Positions 7,758 through 19,400 of a DNA stretch of 36,843 nucleotides are shown piece by piece (within the stretch, counting starts at the first letter, position 1; each line of letters starts with the position of its first letter). The position numbers and the translations under genes are program-made. The notes under the pieces were generated by a model. That model saw only the letters and a program-made list of their open reading frames with translations, was not told the DNA's origin and made no database searches. The stretch is taken from positions 1 to 36,843 of the forward strand of contig DATJFP010000085.1 of the NCBI GenBank assembly GCA_035495615.1, written 5' to 3'. This stretch comes from Verrucomicrobiia bacterium (lineage in GTDB: Bacteria > Omnitrophota > Omnitrophia > Omnitrophales > Aquincolibacteriaceae).

Positions 7758-9296
7758 TCACGTTTCGGGAAACAGGGTTAACGAAACCTTTTCCTCTGCG
7801 GAGGAAATCGGCTTCGAGGCTTCGAGATACGGAAAACGAACGATAAAAAGACTTCCCGCGCCTTTGCGGCTTTCGGCCCGGATCGATCCGCCGTAACGGT
7901 GCACGATCTGCTTGGTGACGAAGAGGCCGAGCCCGACCGCGTCATGGCGCGTCGTGAAAAACGGATTAAAAAGCTTGTCGATGTGTTCGGCTTCGATGCC
8001 CTGCCCCGTGTCGGAGATCTGGATATCGATGATCTCGTCGCGGGCATGGTAATTCATATCGATGTGGATCTTTCCCTGGGAGCCGATCGACTGAACCGCG
8101 TTGAGGATGAGGTTTAAAAACACTTCCCTGAGCTCGTGCACGTTCCCGTAAAGCGCCGGGATCGTGCCCCGTAGAGACTTCGTGATTTCAATCCCGTCCA
8201 GCGAGGTCTGGTACGACACGAGCGCGATAGTATCTTCGAGAATCTGCTCGAGCCTGAGGCTCTCTTTCGGCGCTCCGGACCCCTGCGAAAACATCAAAAG
8301 CTTCCTGGTAATATCGGCCGCGCGCTTGGTTTGCTTCACGATGGTTTTGAGCACTTCCTCGACCTGGTCGTTCATGTGTGCGCGGTCTTTTTTGAGGAGC
8401 AGGACCTGCGCCTTGCCGGAGATGATCGTGAGCGGATTGTGGATCTCGTGGGCGATGCCTGTCGCCAGCTGTTCGATGGCCTTGATCTTCGTGCTCTGGA
8501 TGAGCTGCGACTGGATGTCCTGCAGCTCGGAATTTGCGAGCCTTAATTCCTGCACGCTCAGCGCGTTGTGGATGTAAGTCGCGACCGGCGCCGCGAATTC
8601 CCGGAAGAAATGAAAATCGCTTTCGTCAAACACCGCGTCCGGCACCTGCGCGGAAAACGCGATGAGGCCCGTGAGTTCTTTTTTCACGAAAAGCGGGATC
8701 ACCCACCGGCAGCGCAGGCTCTCGAAATCATGCGTGAGCTTGTTGGCTTCCTGCCAGGCCAGCATGCGCACCACACGGTCGCGCACGATGACATGCGTGC
8801 CGTTTTCGCGGACCATCTGGAGCAGCGGCGAATCCTGCGGCAGACGCACGCGCCGGTAATCGGAAACATTCCAGCCGAAGGCGGACGCGATCTCGAAGTC
8901 CCCTCGCACGCGGCTCGGCACGACGAGCGCCACGCTTTTCAGCTGCATGACTTCGCCGAACGTATTCACGACCAGGTTCGCAAGCTCATTCAGGTCGAGG
9001 ATGAGCGCGAGTTCTTCGGTGAGATTCATGAGCGTGATGTGGCGGAAGCTCTTCTTCTTGAAGAAGTAATTCTTGAGGAACTGGCTGCAGAAAGAATCCA
9101 GCGGCTTGTACACCACCAGGCAAAGCGCGGTCATCAGGAAGACGGTAAAAAGCGGCTGGGAAAGCCACGGCGAGGGGAAAAACCGCGCTGGCAGGCGGGA
9201 AAAAAGATAAAAGCTCACGGCCCCGGTCAGGAACAGCGCGGCTCCGACCAGGATTTTTCTTGCGACTACTTTACGCTTCTTGAAATAAAAGCTCAT
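7758..9296 (-). CDS. Membrane-anchored GAF-domain sensor histidine kinase
   Basis: The 512-residue protein has two N-terminal hydrophobic segments (about 14-31 and 45-63), a GAF-like region (about 95-245), a short coiled coil (245-275), a HisKA dimerisation domain with H283 in GIAHEIHNPL, and an HATPase_c domain with N-box NLILNAVQSIG, G1 box DTGQGI and G2 box GLGLFVTKQI. All catalytic motifs are present. It probably phosphorylates the receiver encoded just downstream. The gene starts 25 bases after ileS with no obvious promoter between, so it seems to be co-transcribed with housekeeping genes. The signal sensed is unknown. Confidence 0.92.
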   Translation of the reverse strand: MSFYFKKRKVVARKILVGAALFLTGAVSFYLFSRLPARFFPSPWLSQPLFTVFLMTALCLVVYKPLDSFCSQFLKNYFFKKKSFRHITLMNLTEELALILDLNELANLVVNTFGEVMQLKSVALVVPSRVRGDFEIASAFGWNVSDYRRVRLPQDSPLLQMVRENGTHVIVRDRVVRMLAWQEANKLTHDFESLRCRWVIPLFVKKELTGLIAFSAQVPDAVFDESDFHFFREFAAPVATYIHNALSVQELRLANSELQDIQSQLIQSTKIKAIEQLATGIAHEIHNPLTIISGKAQVLLLKKDRAHMNDQVEEVLKTIVKQTKRAADITRKLLMFSQGSGAPKESLRLEQILEDTIALVSYQTSLDGIEITKSLRGTIPALYGNVHELREVFLNLILNAVQSIGSQGKIHIDMNYHARDEIIDIQISDTGQGIEAEHIDKLFNPFFTTRHDAVGLGLFVTKQIVHRYGGSIRAESRKGAGSLFIVRFPYLEASKPISSAEEKVSLTLFPET

Positions 9297-9321
9297 CGCC
9301 TGCCCCGTGAAAATTTTTGAA

Positions 9322-12120
9322 TCAAGCCTTGATGGCCTCCACTGCGTCCAAGCACTTGTCGCACAGGCCCGAATGTTCCTTGTGCGTTCCGACGAAAGGC
9401 GAATACGTCCAGCAGCGCACGCATTTCGCGCCGTCCGCCTTTTCCACCGACAACGTGATTTTTGCTCCCGCGCCTTCGCCGAGGTACGGCACCTGTTCTT
9501 CGTCCTGCCGCGCGCCCTCGAGCACGTGAATCTGCGACACGATGAAAACGCGCCGCAATTCGTCCCAGTTCTTTTCCAAAATGCGCGCCAGCCCCGCGTC
9601 TCCGACCTTGAGGTACAGCTTCGCTTCCAGGCTCGAGCCGATCATCCCGCTCTCGCGCTTTTTCTCGAGCGACGGCGTGATGGAATCCCGAATCGCGCGG
9701 ATGTGGGACCATTCTTCGTAGCCGTCCCAGCGGCGCTCTTCCGCCTGCCACAGGCTCTCATGCACGGACTTCACGCCGCTTTCGATCGGAAACGAGCGCC
9801 AGACTTCGTCCATCGTCAGCGGAAGAATGGGCGCGAGCCACTTGGCCATGTTGCGCAAAATGTAAAAGAGCCCGGTCTGCGCCGAACGCCGCAAGGCGCC
9901 GTCGCGCCGCCCCGTGTAGAGGGTGTCTTTCAGAATGTCAAAATAATACGAGCTCAGCTGGACCGTGCAGAAATTATAGATCAGCTGGTAGATTTCGTGA
10001 AAGGCAAACGACGCGTACGCCTCGTCCACCTGTTTGCCCAGCTTGTCGGTCGTGACGATGGCCCACTTGTCCAGCGGGTTCAGCACTTCGAATTCTACCG
10101 CGTCTTGGTCCGGGTTGAAATCATATAAATTGGCCAGGATGTACCGGAAGGTATTGCGGATCTTGCGGTAGGAGTCCGCCAGCTGCTTCAGAATGTCCGG
10201 GGAAAGACGCACGTCGAACTGGTAGTCGCAGGATGAAACCCACAACCGCAGGATGTCGGCGCCGTATTGTTTCATGACATCCTGCGGGCTCACCACATTG
10301 CCCGCGGACTTGGACATTTTCTTCCCTTCGCCGTCCATCACGAAGCCATGCGTCAGCAGGCCGCGGAACGGCGGCGTTTCCTCGATGGCCATGGCCGCCG
10401 TGAGCGAGCTCTGGAACCAGCCGCGGTGCTGGTCCGAGCCTTCCAGGTACAAGTTCGCGGGATAGCGCAGCTCTCCGCCGGTTTTTTCCGAATGGCGCAG
10501 GACAGCCTGATGGCTGACTCCCGAATCAAACCACACGTCGATGATGTCTTCGTCCTGTTTGAGATTCGAGGAACCGCACTTGCACTTGAATCCTGACGGC
10601 AGGAAGTCCGTTGCCGGGCGGCTGAACCAGGCGTCCGCGCTTTCTTTTTCGAAAACTTCCCGGATTTTTTTCGCGTCCGCGGGAAAGCTGGTCTGGCAGT
10701 CCAGGCAATGCACCATGGGAATGGGCACGCCCCAGTAGCGTTGGCGCGACAGGCACCAGTCCGGGCGCGTCTCGACCATGGTACCGATGCGGTTCTTGCC
10801 CCAATCGGGCGTGAACTTGATTTGATTCTGGATCGCCGCGCTCATGCGCTCGCGCAGGTCTTTATGCTCGATCTTCATGAACCATTGCGGGGTCGCCCGG
10901 AAGATGATGGGCTTTTTGCAGCGCCAGCAATGCGGATACGAGTGAGAGTATTTTTCCTGGTGCGCCAGCGCGCCTTTTCCCTGAAGGATCTCGATCACCT
11001 TCGCGTTGCCCGCCTTCAACACGTGGAGGTTTTCCGCTTCCGGAAATTCATTCGTGAATTTTCCCCAGTGATTGACCGGCGACAGGATCGGAAGGTGGTT
11101 CTGGATGTACCCGTACACATAGTCGTCTTCACCATGGCCCGGTGCGATATGCACGATGCCCGTACCGTCGGTCGCGGACACGTAATCGGCCATGATCACT
11201 TTGGATTCGCGGTTCAAAAATGGATGCTTCGCGGTTTTGCCGGCAAAGGCCTTTCCTTTTTGAACGCCGAGTTCCTTGACCTGGCTCCAGCCCAGCTTGC
11301 CCTGGAGTTTCCCGAGCAGTTCGCTGGCCAAGATGAATTTGCCTTTTTCCGTTTCGACCGTGACGTAGTCGAGATCCGGATGAAACGCAAGGCCCACGTT
11401 GGCGGGAAGTGTCCAAGGGGTGGTCGTCCACACGAGGTAATTCAAGCCGGGCGCATCGGACGCCGGGAAAAGCACGTACACCGTGTCGTCCAGCTTGTCT
11501 TCGTATTCCAGCTCCGCATCCGCGAGCGCGGTTTCGCAGTCCCAGCACCAGGGCACGGGCTTGAGGCGCTGCTCGATGTAGCCTTTGTCGTAGATTTTCA
11601 AAAAGGATTCCGCGATCGAGGCCTGATACGAATAGTTCATCGTGAGGTACGGCTTGTCCCATTCGCCGAAAACGCCCAGGCGCTTGAATTCCTCGCGCTG
11701 GATGCCGACGAATTTTTCCGCGTACGCGCGCGCCTGCTTGCGGAACGGCACGCGCTCGACTTCTTCCTTGCGCTTGCCCATGTCTTTCAGGCATTGGTGT
11801 TCGATCGGAAGGCCGTGGCAGTCCCAGCCCGGAACGTACGGCGCGTCGTGGCCCTTCAGCGTCTGGTATTTGACGATGATGTCTTTGAGGATTTTGTTCA
11901 GTGCATGGCCGATGTGAATGTGCCCGTTCGCGTACGGCGGGCCGTCATGCAGGACGTATTTCGTCTTGCGCTTTTTTGAAGCCTCGCGCAGGCGCGGATA
12001 AAGCCCTTCCTCTTCCCATTTCTTCAAAAGCTCCGGCTCGCGTCGCGCGAGGTCGGCTTTCATGGGAAATTCCGTCTGCGGAAGATTCAGCGTGTCTTTG
12101 TAATTTTTTTCCTGCGTCAT
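9322..12120 (-). CDS. ileS: Isoleucyl-tRNA synthetase
   Basis: Charges tRNA-Ile. The 932-residue class I synthetase carries the HIGH motif (H69-I-G-H72, preceded by DGPPYANGH), the editing (CP1) insertion including [17 protein letters not shown], the [14 protein letters not shown] segment, KMSKS at 601-605, and a C-terminal zinc finger with C900, C903, C920 and C923. Length and the C-terminal zinc finger indicate the bacterial type rather than the longer eukaryotic-like form linked to mupirocin resistance. It lies three bases after punA and 25 bases before the histidine kinase. Confidence 0.97.
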   Translation of the reverse strand: MTQEKNYKDTLNLPQTEFPMKADLARREPELLKKWEEEGLYPRLREASKKRKTKYVLHDGPPYANGHIHIGHALNKILKDIIVKYQTLKGHDAPYVPGWDCHGLPIEHQCLKDMGKRKEEVERVPFRKQARAYAEKFVGIQREEFKRLGVFGEWDKPYLTMNYSYQASIAESFLKIYDKGYIEQRLKPVPWCWDCETALADAELEYEDKLDDTVYVLFPASDAPGLNYLVWTTTPWTLPANVGLAFHPDLDYVTVETEKGKFILASELLGKLQGKLGWSQVKELGVQKGKAFAGKTAKHPFLNRESKVIMADYVSATDGTGIVHIAPGHGEDDYVYGYIQNHLPILSPVNHWGKFTNEFPEAENLHVLKAGNAKVIEILQGKGALAHQEKYSHSYPHCWRCKKPIIFRATPQWFMKIEHKDLRERMSAAIQNQIKFTPDWGKNRIGTMVETRPDWCLSRQRYWGVPIPMVHCLDCQTSFPADAKKIREVFEKESADAWFSRPATDFLPSGFKCKCGSSNLKQDEDIIDVWFDSGVSHQAVLRHSEKTGGELRYPANLYLEGSDQHRGWFQSSLTAAMAIEETPPFRGLLTHGFVMDGEGKKMSKSAGNVVSPQDVMKQYGADILRLWVSSCDYQFDVRLSPDILKQLADSYRKIRNTFRYILANLYDFNPDQDAVEFEVLNPLDKWAIVTTDKLGKQVDEAYASFAFHEIYQLIYNFCTVQLSSYYFDILKDTLYTGRRDGALRRSAQTGLFYILRNMAKWLAPILPLTMDEVWRSFPIESGVKSVHESLWQAEERRWDGYEEWSHIRAIRDSITPSLEKKRESGMIGSSLEAKLYLKVGDAGLARILEKNWDELRRVFIVSQIHVLEGARQDEEQVPYLGEGAGAKITLSVEKADGAKCVRCWTYSPFVGTHKEHSGLCDKCLDAVEAIKA

Positions 12121-12123
12121 AAA

Positions 12124-12972
12124 TTAAACCGCCGCGATAAAGCTCTCGACGAGCTTATCGAGTTTCGGCCCGGCTTCATTGGCCGTTTTGATGATTTCCT
12201 TGATGTTCACGGGCTCCAGATGGTCCGGATCGCAAAGGTCCGTGACCACGCTGAGCCCCAGCACTTCCATGCCCATGTGCACGGCCGCGATCACTTCCGG
12301 CACCGTGGACATGCCGACAAGGTCCGCGCCCATGCCGCGCATCATGCGGTATTCCGCGCGCGTTTCCAGGCAAGGGCCGCTCACGCCGAGATACACGCCG
12401 CGGCGCAGCGAAATCTTTTCCTTACGCGCGGCCGCTTCGGCGATTCCTGCCAGCCGCGCCGAATACGGCTCGATCATGTCCGGAAAGCGCGGGCCCAGGC
12501 GCTCGTCGTTGGGCCCGATCAAGGGATTCGTCCCCATGAAATTAATGTGGTCTTCGATCAGCACCAGCTCGCCCTTGCGGTAGGCCAGGTTCAACCCGCC
12601 CGAGGCATTCGTCACGACAAGGACCTTCGCGCCCAGCATCTTCAGAACGCGCACCGGGAACGCGACCTCATCCATGCTGTAGCCTTCATAATAATGAAAG
12701 CGCCCTTCCATCGCGGCCACGGCTTTGCCGGCCAGCGTTCCGAACACGAGTTTGCCCTGGTGCGACTCGACCGTCGCCTGCGGGAAATGCGGCACCTGAT
12801 CGTAGGCGATCTCGGTCTTTCCTTCGATCTTGCGCGAAAGGCCTCCGAGTCCCGTTCCCAGAATCACGGCGATCTCGGGCTTTGCCTCGACGGCGCGCGA
12901 GACGGCTTCGGCGGCCTCATCGATGCGTGCAAGGAGATCATGGCCGGATTTCTGAACCTGCTTCATGGGCAT
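12124..12972 (-). CDS. punA: Purine nucleoside phosphorylase (trimeric PNP-II/PunA type)
   Basis: Phosphorolyses purine nucleosides, typically inosine and guanosine, in nucleotide salvage. The 282-residue protein shows the trimeric PNP family blocks: AVILGTGLGGLS (phosphate-binding), GRFHYYEGYSMDEVAFPVRVL, VTNASGGLN, GVYLGVSGPCLETRAEYRMM, and DLVGMSTVPEVIAA. An alternative ATG two codons in exists; AGGAAA sits about eight bases before the first. Related MTA phosphorylases have a similar fold, but the VGMSTVPE block and overall pattern favour PNP. It might help clear purine by-products released by the futalosine pathway, but that link is speculative. Confidence 0.93.
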   Translation of the reverse strand: MPMKQVQKSGHDLLARIDEAAEAVSRAVEAKPEIAVILGTGLGGLSRKIEGKTEIAYDQVPHFPQATVESHQGKLVFGTLAGKAVAAMEGRFHYYEGYSMDEVAFPVRVLKMLGAKVLVVTNASGGLNLAYRKGELVLIEDHINFMGTNPLIGPNDERLGPRFPDMIEPYSARLAGIAEAAARKEKISLRRGVYLGVSGPCLETRAEYRMMRGMGADLVGMSTVPEVIAAVHMGMEVLGLSVVTDLCDPDHLEPVNIKEIIKTANEAGPKLDKLVESFIAAV

Positions 12973-12981
12973 GGAGATTTC

Positions 12982-13284
12982 CTAGGCCGCTCCGAACTGA
13001 TAAGCCGCGGTGAGCAGGATCCGGACCAGCACGGTATTGACGAAATGCAGCGCGATGAAAGCGACGAGCGGCGTCATGTCGAGCATCCCGATCTGCAGCG
13101 GGATTCGGCGGAAAGGCGCGAGAATCGGCTCCGTCACCTGGTTCAGGAACTGAACGATCTGATGGTAAGGGTCCACGGGAAACCAGGAAATGATGATCCT
13201 CGCGAAGATCAGCCAGTAAAGGAGCTGGCAAACGCCGTTGATCAAAAAGGCCAGGCTCTTAAAAAGTTCCCCGAAAATAAACAT
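12982..13284 (-). CDS. yggT: YggT family membrane protein
   Basis: The 100-residue protein has two hydrophobic segments (about 8-30 and 66-90) around a FARIIISWFPVDPYHQIVQFLNQVTEPILAPFRRIPL-type block, the hallmark of YggT proteins. Family members are commonly encoded beside proC and yggS and have been linked to osmotic and envelope functions, with no defined biochemistry. Here the gene lies 26 bases after proC and nine bases before punA. Confidence 0.9.
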   Translation of the reverse strand: MFIFGELFKSLAFLINGVCQLLYWLIFARIIISWFPVDPYHQIVQFLNQVTEPILAPFRRIPLQIGMLDMTPLVAFIALHFVNTVLVRILLTAAYQFGAA

Positions 13285-13310
13285 CGAATTCCTCCTTGGT
13301 TCCTAAATGT

Positions 13311-14117
13311 TCAGGCGCCGCGTAATTCCCGGCCGCGCTTTTCCGCGGCCTCGAACGCCTGCAAAAATGATTCCTCGACGCCCTTGTCGGCCAGCACTTT
13401 GAGCGCGGCCTCGGTCGTCCCGCCTTTGGAAGTCACCATCGCGCGCAGTTCCGCCGCGCTTTGCGCGGAAGCCTGCGCGACGAGCGCGGCGCCCACGGCC
13501 GTCTGCGCCGCGAGAAGCTCGGCGGTTTCCCGCCCGAGTCCTTTTTCCATGGCCTTCTTCGCCATCAGCTCCATGAGCAGGAAAAAATAAGCCGGCCCGC
13601 TGCCGCTCAGCGCGGTGATCAGGTCAAAATGCGATTCGTCGAGCCGCACGGTTTTCCCGCAGGCCGAAAAAATTTCTTCCGCGCAGTCCAGCCCGGCCCC
13701 GGACGAAGACGCGAGCGCGGTCATGGACTGCCCCACCTTCGCGCCCAGGTTCGGCATCGCGCGCACGAGCACGGATTCCCCAAGATGCTGGCGCAGCTTG
13801 TCCAGCGACATGCCGGCCAGAATTGAAATGACGATGTGCCGCGGCCCCAGCGCTCTCTTCAGCTCCGGCGAAACCGAGGTGAGGTCCTGGGGCTTGACCG
13901 CGAGTAAAACGATGTCGGTTTTCTGGACAAGCTCGGTATTGGAATTTGCGGCATGCACCCGCGCCTCTTCCGCGAAACGGCCGGATTTGGCGGCGTCTTT
14001 GTCAAACACCCACAGATTTTCCGAAGCCACGAGCCTGCGGGAAAGAAGGCCGTCGAGAATGGCGCTGCCCATGTTGCCGACGCCGACAAGACCGATTTTT
14101 TTTCCCTTCAGAGCCAT
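13311..14117 (-). CDS. proC: Pyrroline-5-carboxylate reductase
   Basis: Catalyses the last step of proline synthesis using NAD(P)H. The 268-residue protein has an N-terminal Rossmann motif (KIGLVGVGNMGSAIL), VLLAVKPQDL, SILAGMSL, RAMPNLGAKVGQSMTAL and the C-terminal signature TALSGSGPAYFFLLMELM plus TSKGGTTEAAL. The frame is open to 14165, but I chose ATG 14117 because it begins directly before the Rossmann strand, has AAGGGA upstream, and leaves room for the promoter at 14154-14162. It is the first gene of the proC-yggT-punA-ileS run. Confidence 0.95.
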   Translation of the reverse strand: MALKGKKIGLVGVGNMGSAILDGLLSRRLVASENLWVFDKDAAKSGRFAEEARVHAANSNTELVQKTDIVLLAVKPQDLTSVSPELKRALGPRHIVISILAGMSLDKLRQHLGESVLVRAMPNLGAKVGQSMTALASSSGAGLDCAEEIFSACGKTVRLDESHFDLITALSGSGPAYFFLLMELMAKKAMEKGLGRETAELLAAQTAVGAALVAQASAQSAAELRAMVTSKGGTTEAALKVLADKGVEESFLQAFEAAEKRGRELRGA

Positions 14118-14153
14118 GACGCGTTTTTCCCTTGGATTTAAAAAAGGCGGGTT

Positions 14154-14162
14154 ATTGTAACA
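14154..14162 (-). promoter_or_regulatory. Extended -10 promoter for proC
   Basis: On the minus strand TGTTACAAT matches an extended -10 element (TGnTATAAT with one change), 36 bases before the proC ATG. No good -35 hexamer is seen at the usual spacing, as is common for extended -10 promoters. It makes proC and the downstream genes independent of the giant gene. Confidence 0.4.
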
Positions 14163-14238
14163 CAAACCACTGTAAGGGGAAACGGTTCGATTACGCCATC
14201 AGCTGGGGGGCTGAGTCCTAAGCGTCGCTTCCCAAGGC

Positions 14239-16440
14239 TTAGGCTGCGGAGTCGAAGAGGGCTTGGACTTGGTGCAGGAGCTCAGCATGCCGGGTAAGCA
14301 GGTCGGCCGCGCTGAGGATCACTTGAGGCAAGGGCTCCGGTGAATCCAGTTCGCCGAGGGCGGCGAGAAGAGCGCTCGCCTCCTTGAGGCGGCTGCCGGA
14401 ACCGTCGGGCAAATCTTCATGGACGAAAAGGGTTTCGGGCCTTGTTTCAGACGGCCACGACTGACGGATTTGGCCGAGCCGTCCGGCATCGTCGGCATAA
14501 ACCAGGAAGCGGGATTCTCCGGCAGTTTGGAACCGGGAAAGCCCCGCGTCGCCCGGAGCCAGGACGAGCAGATTGACACCCTTGGCCGTATCCGCTTTTT
14601 CGGCCCGCCGGCGCAGGATTTCCACGCGCAGCGCGTTTTCGAGATCGCGCCGGTCCCCTTCCGCGCCGGGCGCGGCTAATACGATCATGGCCTGCGGATG
14701 CAAGGCCGCATAATCGGCCAGCACCTGAAGCTCCGCTTCTTCCGCCCGCGGCATGCGGCCGTACAAGCGGAGGATCCGCGCGGGCGAAGTCTCCGCGGCG
14801 CCGTTTGCGGCAAGCAGGGACGCGGGCGAAACCGCGCGCCACACCACGGCGTCTTTTTCGTCGGGCGAAAGCCCGTCGAGCACGAGTTGTTCGAGATAGC
14901 GGCGGTAAGCGGCGCCGGTGTCCCTCACGCCCGCAATGCCTTGCGCGCCGGCGGCGGCGAATGCGAATTTCAAGGCGCGTCCGCCGAATGGCGCGGCCAG
15001 GGCAAAGGCGCGTTCTTCATCAATCGCGATCGTCCCGCGCGAGTTCAACAGATCGCGCAGCTCGGAATGAGCTTCACTGAATTCCTCGTGCGTGGAAATG
15101 CGCGGCAGCCCGCGCTGGTAGAGCACGATCGAGCCGTCTGATGCGATCCGCGGCGCCAGCCACTTGGGCGTTCCGCGCACGTAATTGAGCCCGGACGTTT
15201 CCACGAGCGTGCCGAAATCCTTGCCGCTTTTTTCGCCGCGCACCTGCCCGCGGGAATCGATCGAGACCGACACCTCGCTCCTGAGATCCGCCATCGAATC
15301 AAGGCCCGGGCCGCCTGAAGCGGGAAATTCCGCGGCCGCGACATGATAGACTTCCTTTCCGTTTTCGCGGCGCTCGAGTTTCAGCGTCAGCACGACGAGC
15401 GAATCCAGCGGCTCTCCGAGATTCGGGCCCCCTTCGATATCCACTTGCGCGTTCCATCCCCGGCGGGGATCTTTGATGAGTCCCGCTTTGCCGATGACCG
15501 CCGCGCCGTAAAAACCGTGGGTCTTGATCAGGTCCTCGTAATCGCTCCAGCGCCCGTGAATGGCCGGCATCTGATCGGCAAAAGTCTTGCGGTAAAGCGC
15601 GAGAAGAGGCAAATGCGGCGTTCCTGAATTGAGGAATTCCGCCCGCTCGCGCGAGGCCCGGCCTACGAGCCAGTTCAGGGCAGTCTCGCCTACGCCATGG
15701 CCCGCGTATCGTTTATACATGGGAGAACCGGGCTGGCCCAGCGGATAAAAATTGAAAAGCCGGTAGACTTTGCGCTCCCCGGCGCGGGGAAGATTTTCCG
15801 TCCACGAAAAGCTGTCCGCTTTTTCCCCGGCGACCGTGACCTGCGCGGAATAAGTCTGCGCGCCGTCGGCAAGCGAACCGTGATGCACGCGCAGCTCGAC
15901 CTCTTCCTGGCCCGCCAAATTCCCGAGAAAAACATGCGTCTCCCCGTCGGCGGCATAGCTGTAACGTTCCCATACGGAGCCGGAATAGTCCGCGACTTCC
16001 GTGAGCCGTCCCTGGGCATCGTATTTCGTCACACGGCCCGAGGCCAGATTGTCGGCAAAGTTCGCGAGCGAGAAAAAGAAATCGCGGTCGTCCGGATTCA
16101 GCGGGCGCTTGTCCTGCGAAAGCGTCCGGAATTCCTGCTGCGCGTCGTCCCATTCATAATGGAAGCGTCCCGCTTCGCTTTCGATCCGGATTTTTTTCGG
16201 CTCCAGGATAACGTCGATCTGCGCCTTATCGCCCGCCTTTTGCAGCCCCGTAAAATGAGCGCGGCTTGTCCCGCCCTTCATGGCTTCGCGAATGCCGCGC
16301 GCCATGGCAGCTTCGGGCCTGATACCGGGCAAGTCCCGGGGGAAACGCTCTCCCGCAATCCACAAGTCGCCGTCCGGGCCGCTCGCCAGGCGGATCGTGA
16401 TGGAAACGCGGACGCCGCCGTTTTCCTGGAACACCTTGTA
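14239..16440 (-). other. C-terminal region of the giant protein, mostly unassigned
   Basis: Residues about 5024-5756. It contains a stretch reminiscent of a YD repeat (GRVTKYDAQGRLTEVADYSG). A piece, KRYAGHGVGETALNWLVG through LLALYRKTF near residue 5275, resembles the C-terminal half of a GNAT acetyltransferase. A basic/acidic helical tail follows. I assign no function. Confidence 0.4.
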
Positions 16441-19400
16441 ATCTTCTTCGGGAGGTCTGAGCTCCGAGCTTCGAGCGAGGAGAGCCTTCTCAGTGCCGGA
16501 CTCAAGAGAGTCCGGCCGGAGCTCCGCACGACGAGTGCGGAGGGTAGTCTCGGTGACGGGCTCAAGGGAGCCCGTCCGGAGCTCCGCACGACGACGGGCT
16601 TTTATGCTTTTCACCAAAAGGAAAGTCTGGAAGATGCTCTGGATCGTCTCGTCACTCGCCTGCGGCCGGGCGGGATCAAAAACTTCCGTGTGATCCCTTC
16701 CCGTCATGACGAAGACGTATTTCTTGCTGCGGGCCGCGTCCGAAGCAAGGACATGCTCGAAATATTTCCGGCTCACGGCATTGGAAATTTGCGTGGCGCG
16801 CTCCAGGTATTCTTCATGCGTCCGGTAATAAGATTCCCCGTCGTTCGTCACCCAGTCGAAAAGCTCTTTCATCCGGGCATTCAGCGCCTGGGGATCCAGA
16901 CCGAAAGCGGTGGCCGCGGAAACGACTTCCGGCAGCGGCGTCTCGAAAGACACTTCCTTGCCCGTCATGGCAAAACGGTCCAGCAGGTTCATGCCGGCCA
17001 TGTCCCGCAGAACGTCCTGCGCGTTTTCATAACCCGCCGCAACCGCGCGCAGGATGGGCGGCGCGTCGATGGGGGCAATTGGATCCTCCACGACGATCCC
17101 GTTCGGGCGGGCATGGTCCACGGCGGCCTTGAGTTCCGGAGTCTCATTGATCGCCGACGCCGGCCAATCCCAGCCTTCGATGAGGAAAAGCCACTCGCCG
17201 GGATTTTCGATGCGGGGCAGGATCTCCTTCTGGAACTTTTCGAGCATGCGCCGGTCTCCGGCATAACCGTGCATGCCGCCCATCGCGAGCACGCGATGCG
17301 CGCCCCATTCATATTCGTTCAAGACGGGCTCGCCCCCGCCTTCGGCGGAGCGCAGCTCAGACAATTGAAAGCGCGCGGCGTAATCGCCGGTTTCCGCGAA
17401 CAACGCCGCGTGTCCGGCTTGGAACAGCGCCTTCAGGCCGGGCACGATCTTTTCCATTTCCGGCCAGGTGAGGAACACCATGCGCTGGGCCATGTCGCGG
17501 CGCGGGCCGTATTTGGCCGTCACGATCTTCTGCGTGATGTCATAGCGCTCTCTCCGGACGGCCATGAGGTTCTCTTTCACGTTCGTATCGAACGGTAATC
17601 TTTCCACCTCAGGCAGGGCAAGATTGAACATGGGAACAAGGAAAGGCAGCGCGGGCTCGGCGTTTTCGATCAACCGGATGTAATTCCCCATGCTGGTGTG
17701 CATGACTTTCGCAGGATCGCGCAGCCCCTTCGCCGCCCAATCCGCTTCCGTCATGCTGAGGACTTGCGCAAGGATGCCGCGCAGCCTTTCGGCGGGAACG
17801 GCTCGGGAAGTTTCGCTGCCGTTCTCGTCAAAATAATGAAGGCCTTTGAGCATTCTTCCCATGTATTCCAGGACGGCTTCGCGCGGCGTCTTCCAGAAGA
17901 TTCCGCCCCGCTCGGTGTTTTGCTCTGCTTTGTAGCTGGCTTTGAAGTCGTGCAGGATGGGATCGAGCATGAGGGCCAGGCCCCACAGCATGAGATCGTC
18001 CTGCGCCGCGGCCGGCCGCGTGCCCTTAAATCGCGGAGAAAGCAGCGGCTCGCTCGATTTTCGCAGGTCCTGCTGTTCGATCCATTCCGCGAGGAATCTT
18101 CTTGCCGCGCCGGCGAGGATTTCATTGTCTGCCGGACGCACACCGCCGGGATCCATGTGATTGCCGAACCAGCGGATGTGCAGGCTCATGGCCACGCCCA
18201 GGATCCAGTCCCGGAGAACGCGTTCCTGCAGGCTGCCGCTTGCGAGGAGGGCCAGTCTTTCCGTCTGCGCGACTTGATCGAGGGGCGAAACATCCATCTG
18301 AATGATTTTTGTGGTCAGATCGAAAACGCGGTCCCAGCCGCGCTTTCTCCAGTAGGCGTGGAGCTGCCGCCCGATTTCCTGCCGGCTCAACTCCGGAGGC
18401 GGCGTGGTAATCCAGAAACGCACCGCGGGTTCCAGCCAAATCTGCCAGGCGGCTTGCGGTTCCCGGACATCATCCATGAGCGCAAGGATTTTGCGGAGAT
18501 GCTTTTGCGCGTCCCGGGGATGATCTTCGAGATAGTCCAGCATTCGCAGCTCGGTTTTGTTGAAATCGATCCGGAAAAAATAATTCGAGGCCGGAAGCAT
18601 GGCTGCGAAGTTGAAAACACCCTGGAACGGCTTCTCATGGAGGAGCGGCCTCTTCTTTTCGGGGAATTTCGCGTCGAAAAGTTTGTTTACGTTTTTTCTT
18701 TCCCGGTCCACCACGGCATAGCCGCCCGTGGGTTTCAGCAGCCCGGCAATATTATCCATCCATTCCGCGGCATCGCCTTGGACTGAGGGGCCTCCGGACA
18801 GATCCACGAGCGTGACCAGGTCCATTTTTCCCGCAAGGCCCAGGCGCTTCACGTCCAGCGCACCGAATTCGCTTTCGATCGTCTGAATCTGAAAGTCGAG
18901 CTTCAGTCCGGCCGCGTCCCGATTTTTCAAAACGTCGCGCACTTCCTCCCAATCGCGTACGGCTTCCTTGATTCTCAGCGGGTCCATTTCCACAAACGTC
19001 ACTTCCCTGCCCAGAAGCGCGAGAAGAAGCGGCAGCATGCGCATGCCGCTTCCGGCCACCAGCGCGTGCTGGATGGGATGCTTGAGGATTTCGTCCATCA
19101 TGGCCTTTGAAAAATTCAGGTCGTCGATGCCGAAGCCCCGCGTTTCCTTGATAAAAGGAATTTCTTTGAGAAGCGCGTAAGCCTTTTCCAGCAACGCGGC
19201 ATCGGTTTCAGTTCGCAGCTCGGTCCGCCAGGAGAGTCCCCGGTAAAATCTTGCGTAAGCGCCGATCAGACCTTCCCCGGCGAAGCCTGCGGCGCGCGCG
19301 TCGTGGAGCGGGATTCCGGCTTCGCGGGCAAACGCGGCAAGATGCCCGGCCGAATGCGCGTAAAGCCGGCCCTCTTTGGCCAATTTCAGCCGCACATGCG

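Noticed and set aside
14217-14243. Inverted repeat CCTAAGC/GCTTAGG around the stop of the giant gene, as a terminator
   Set aside because: The stem has only 7 bp with a 13-base loop, and no U-run follows on the minus strand; it may be chance.
16459-16584. Tandem 60-bp repeats as a CRISPR array
   Set aside because: The units are contiguous, variable along their length and in frame within a gene; there are no spacers of unique sequence between conserved repeats and no cas genes.
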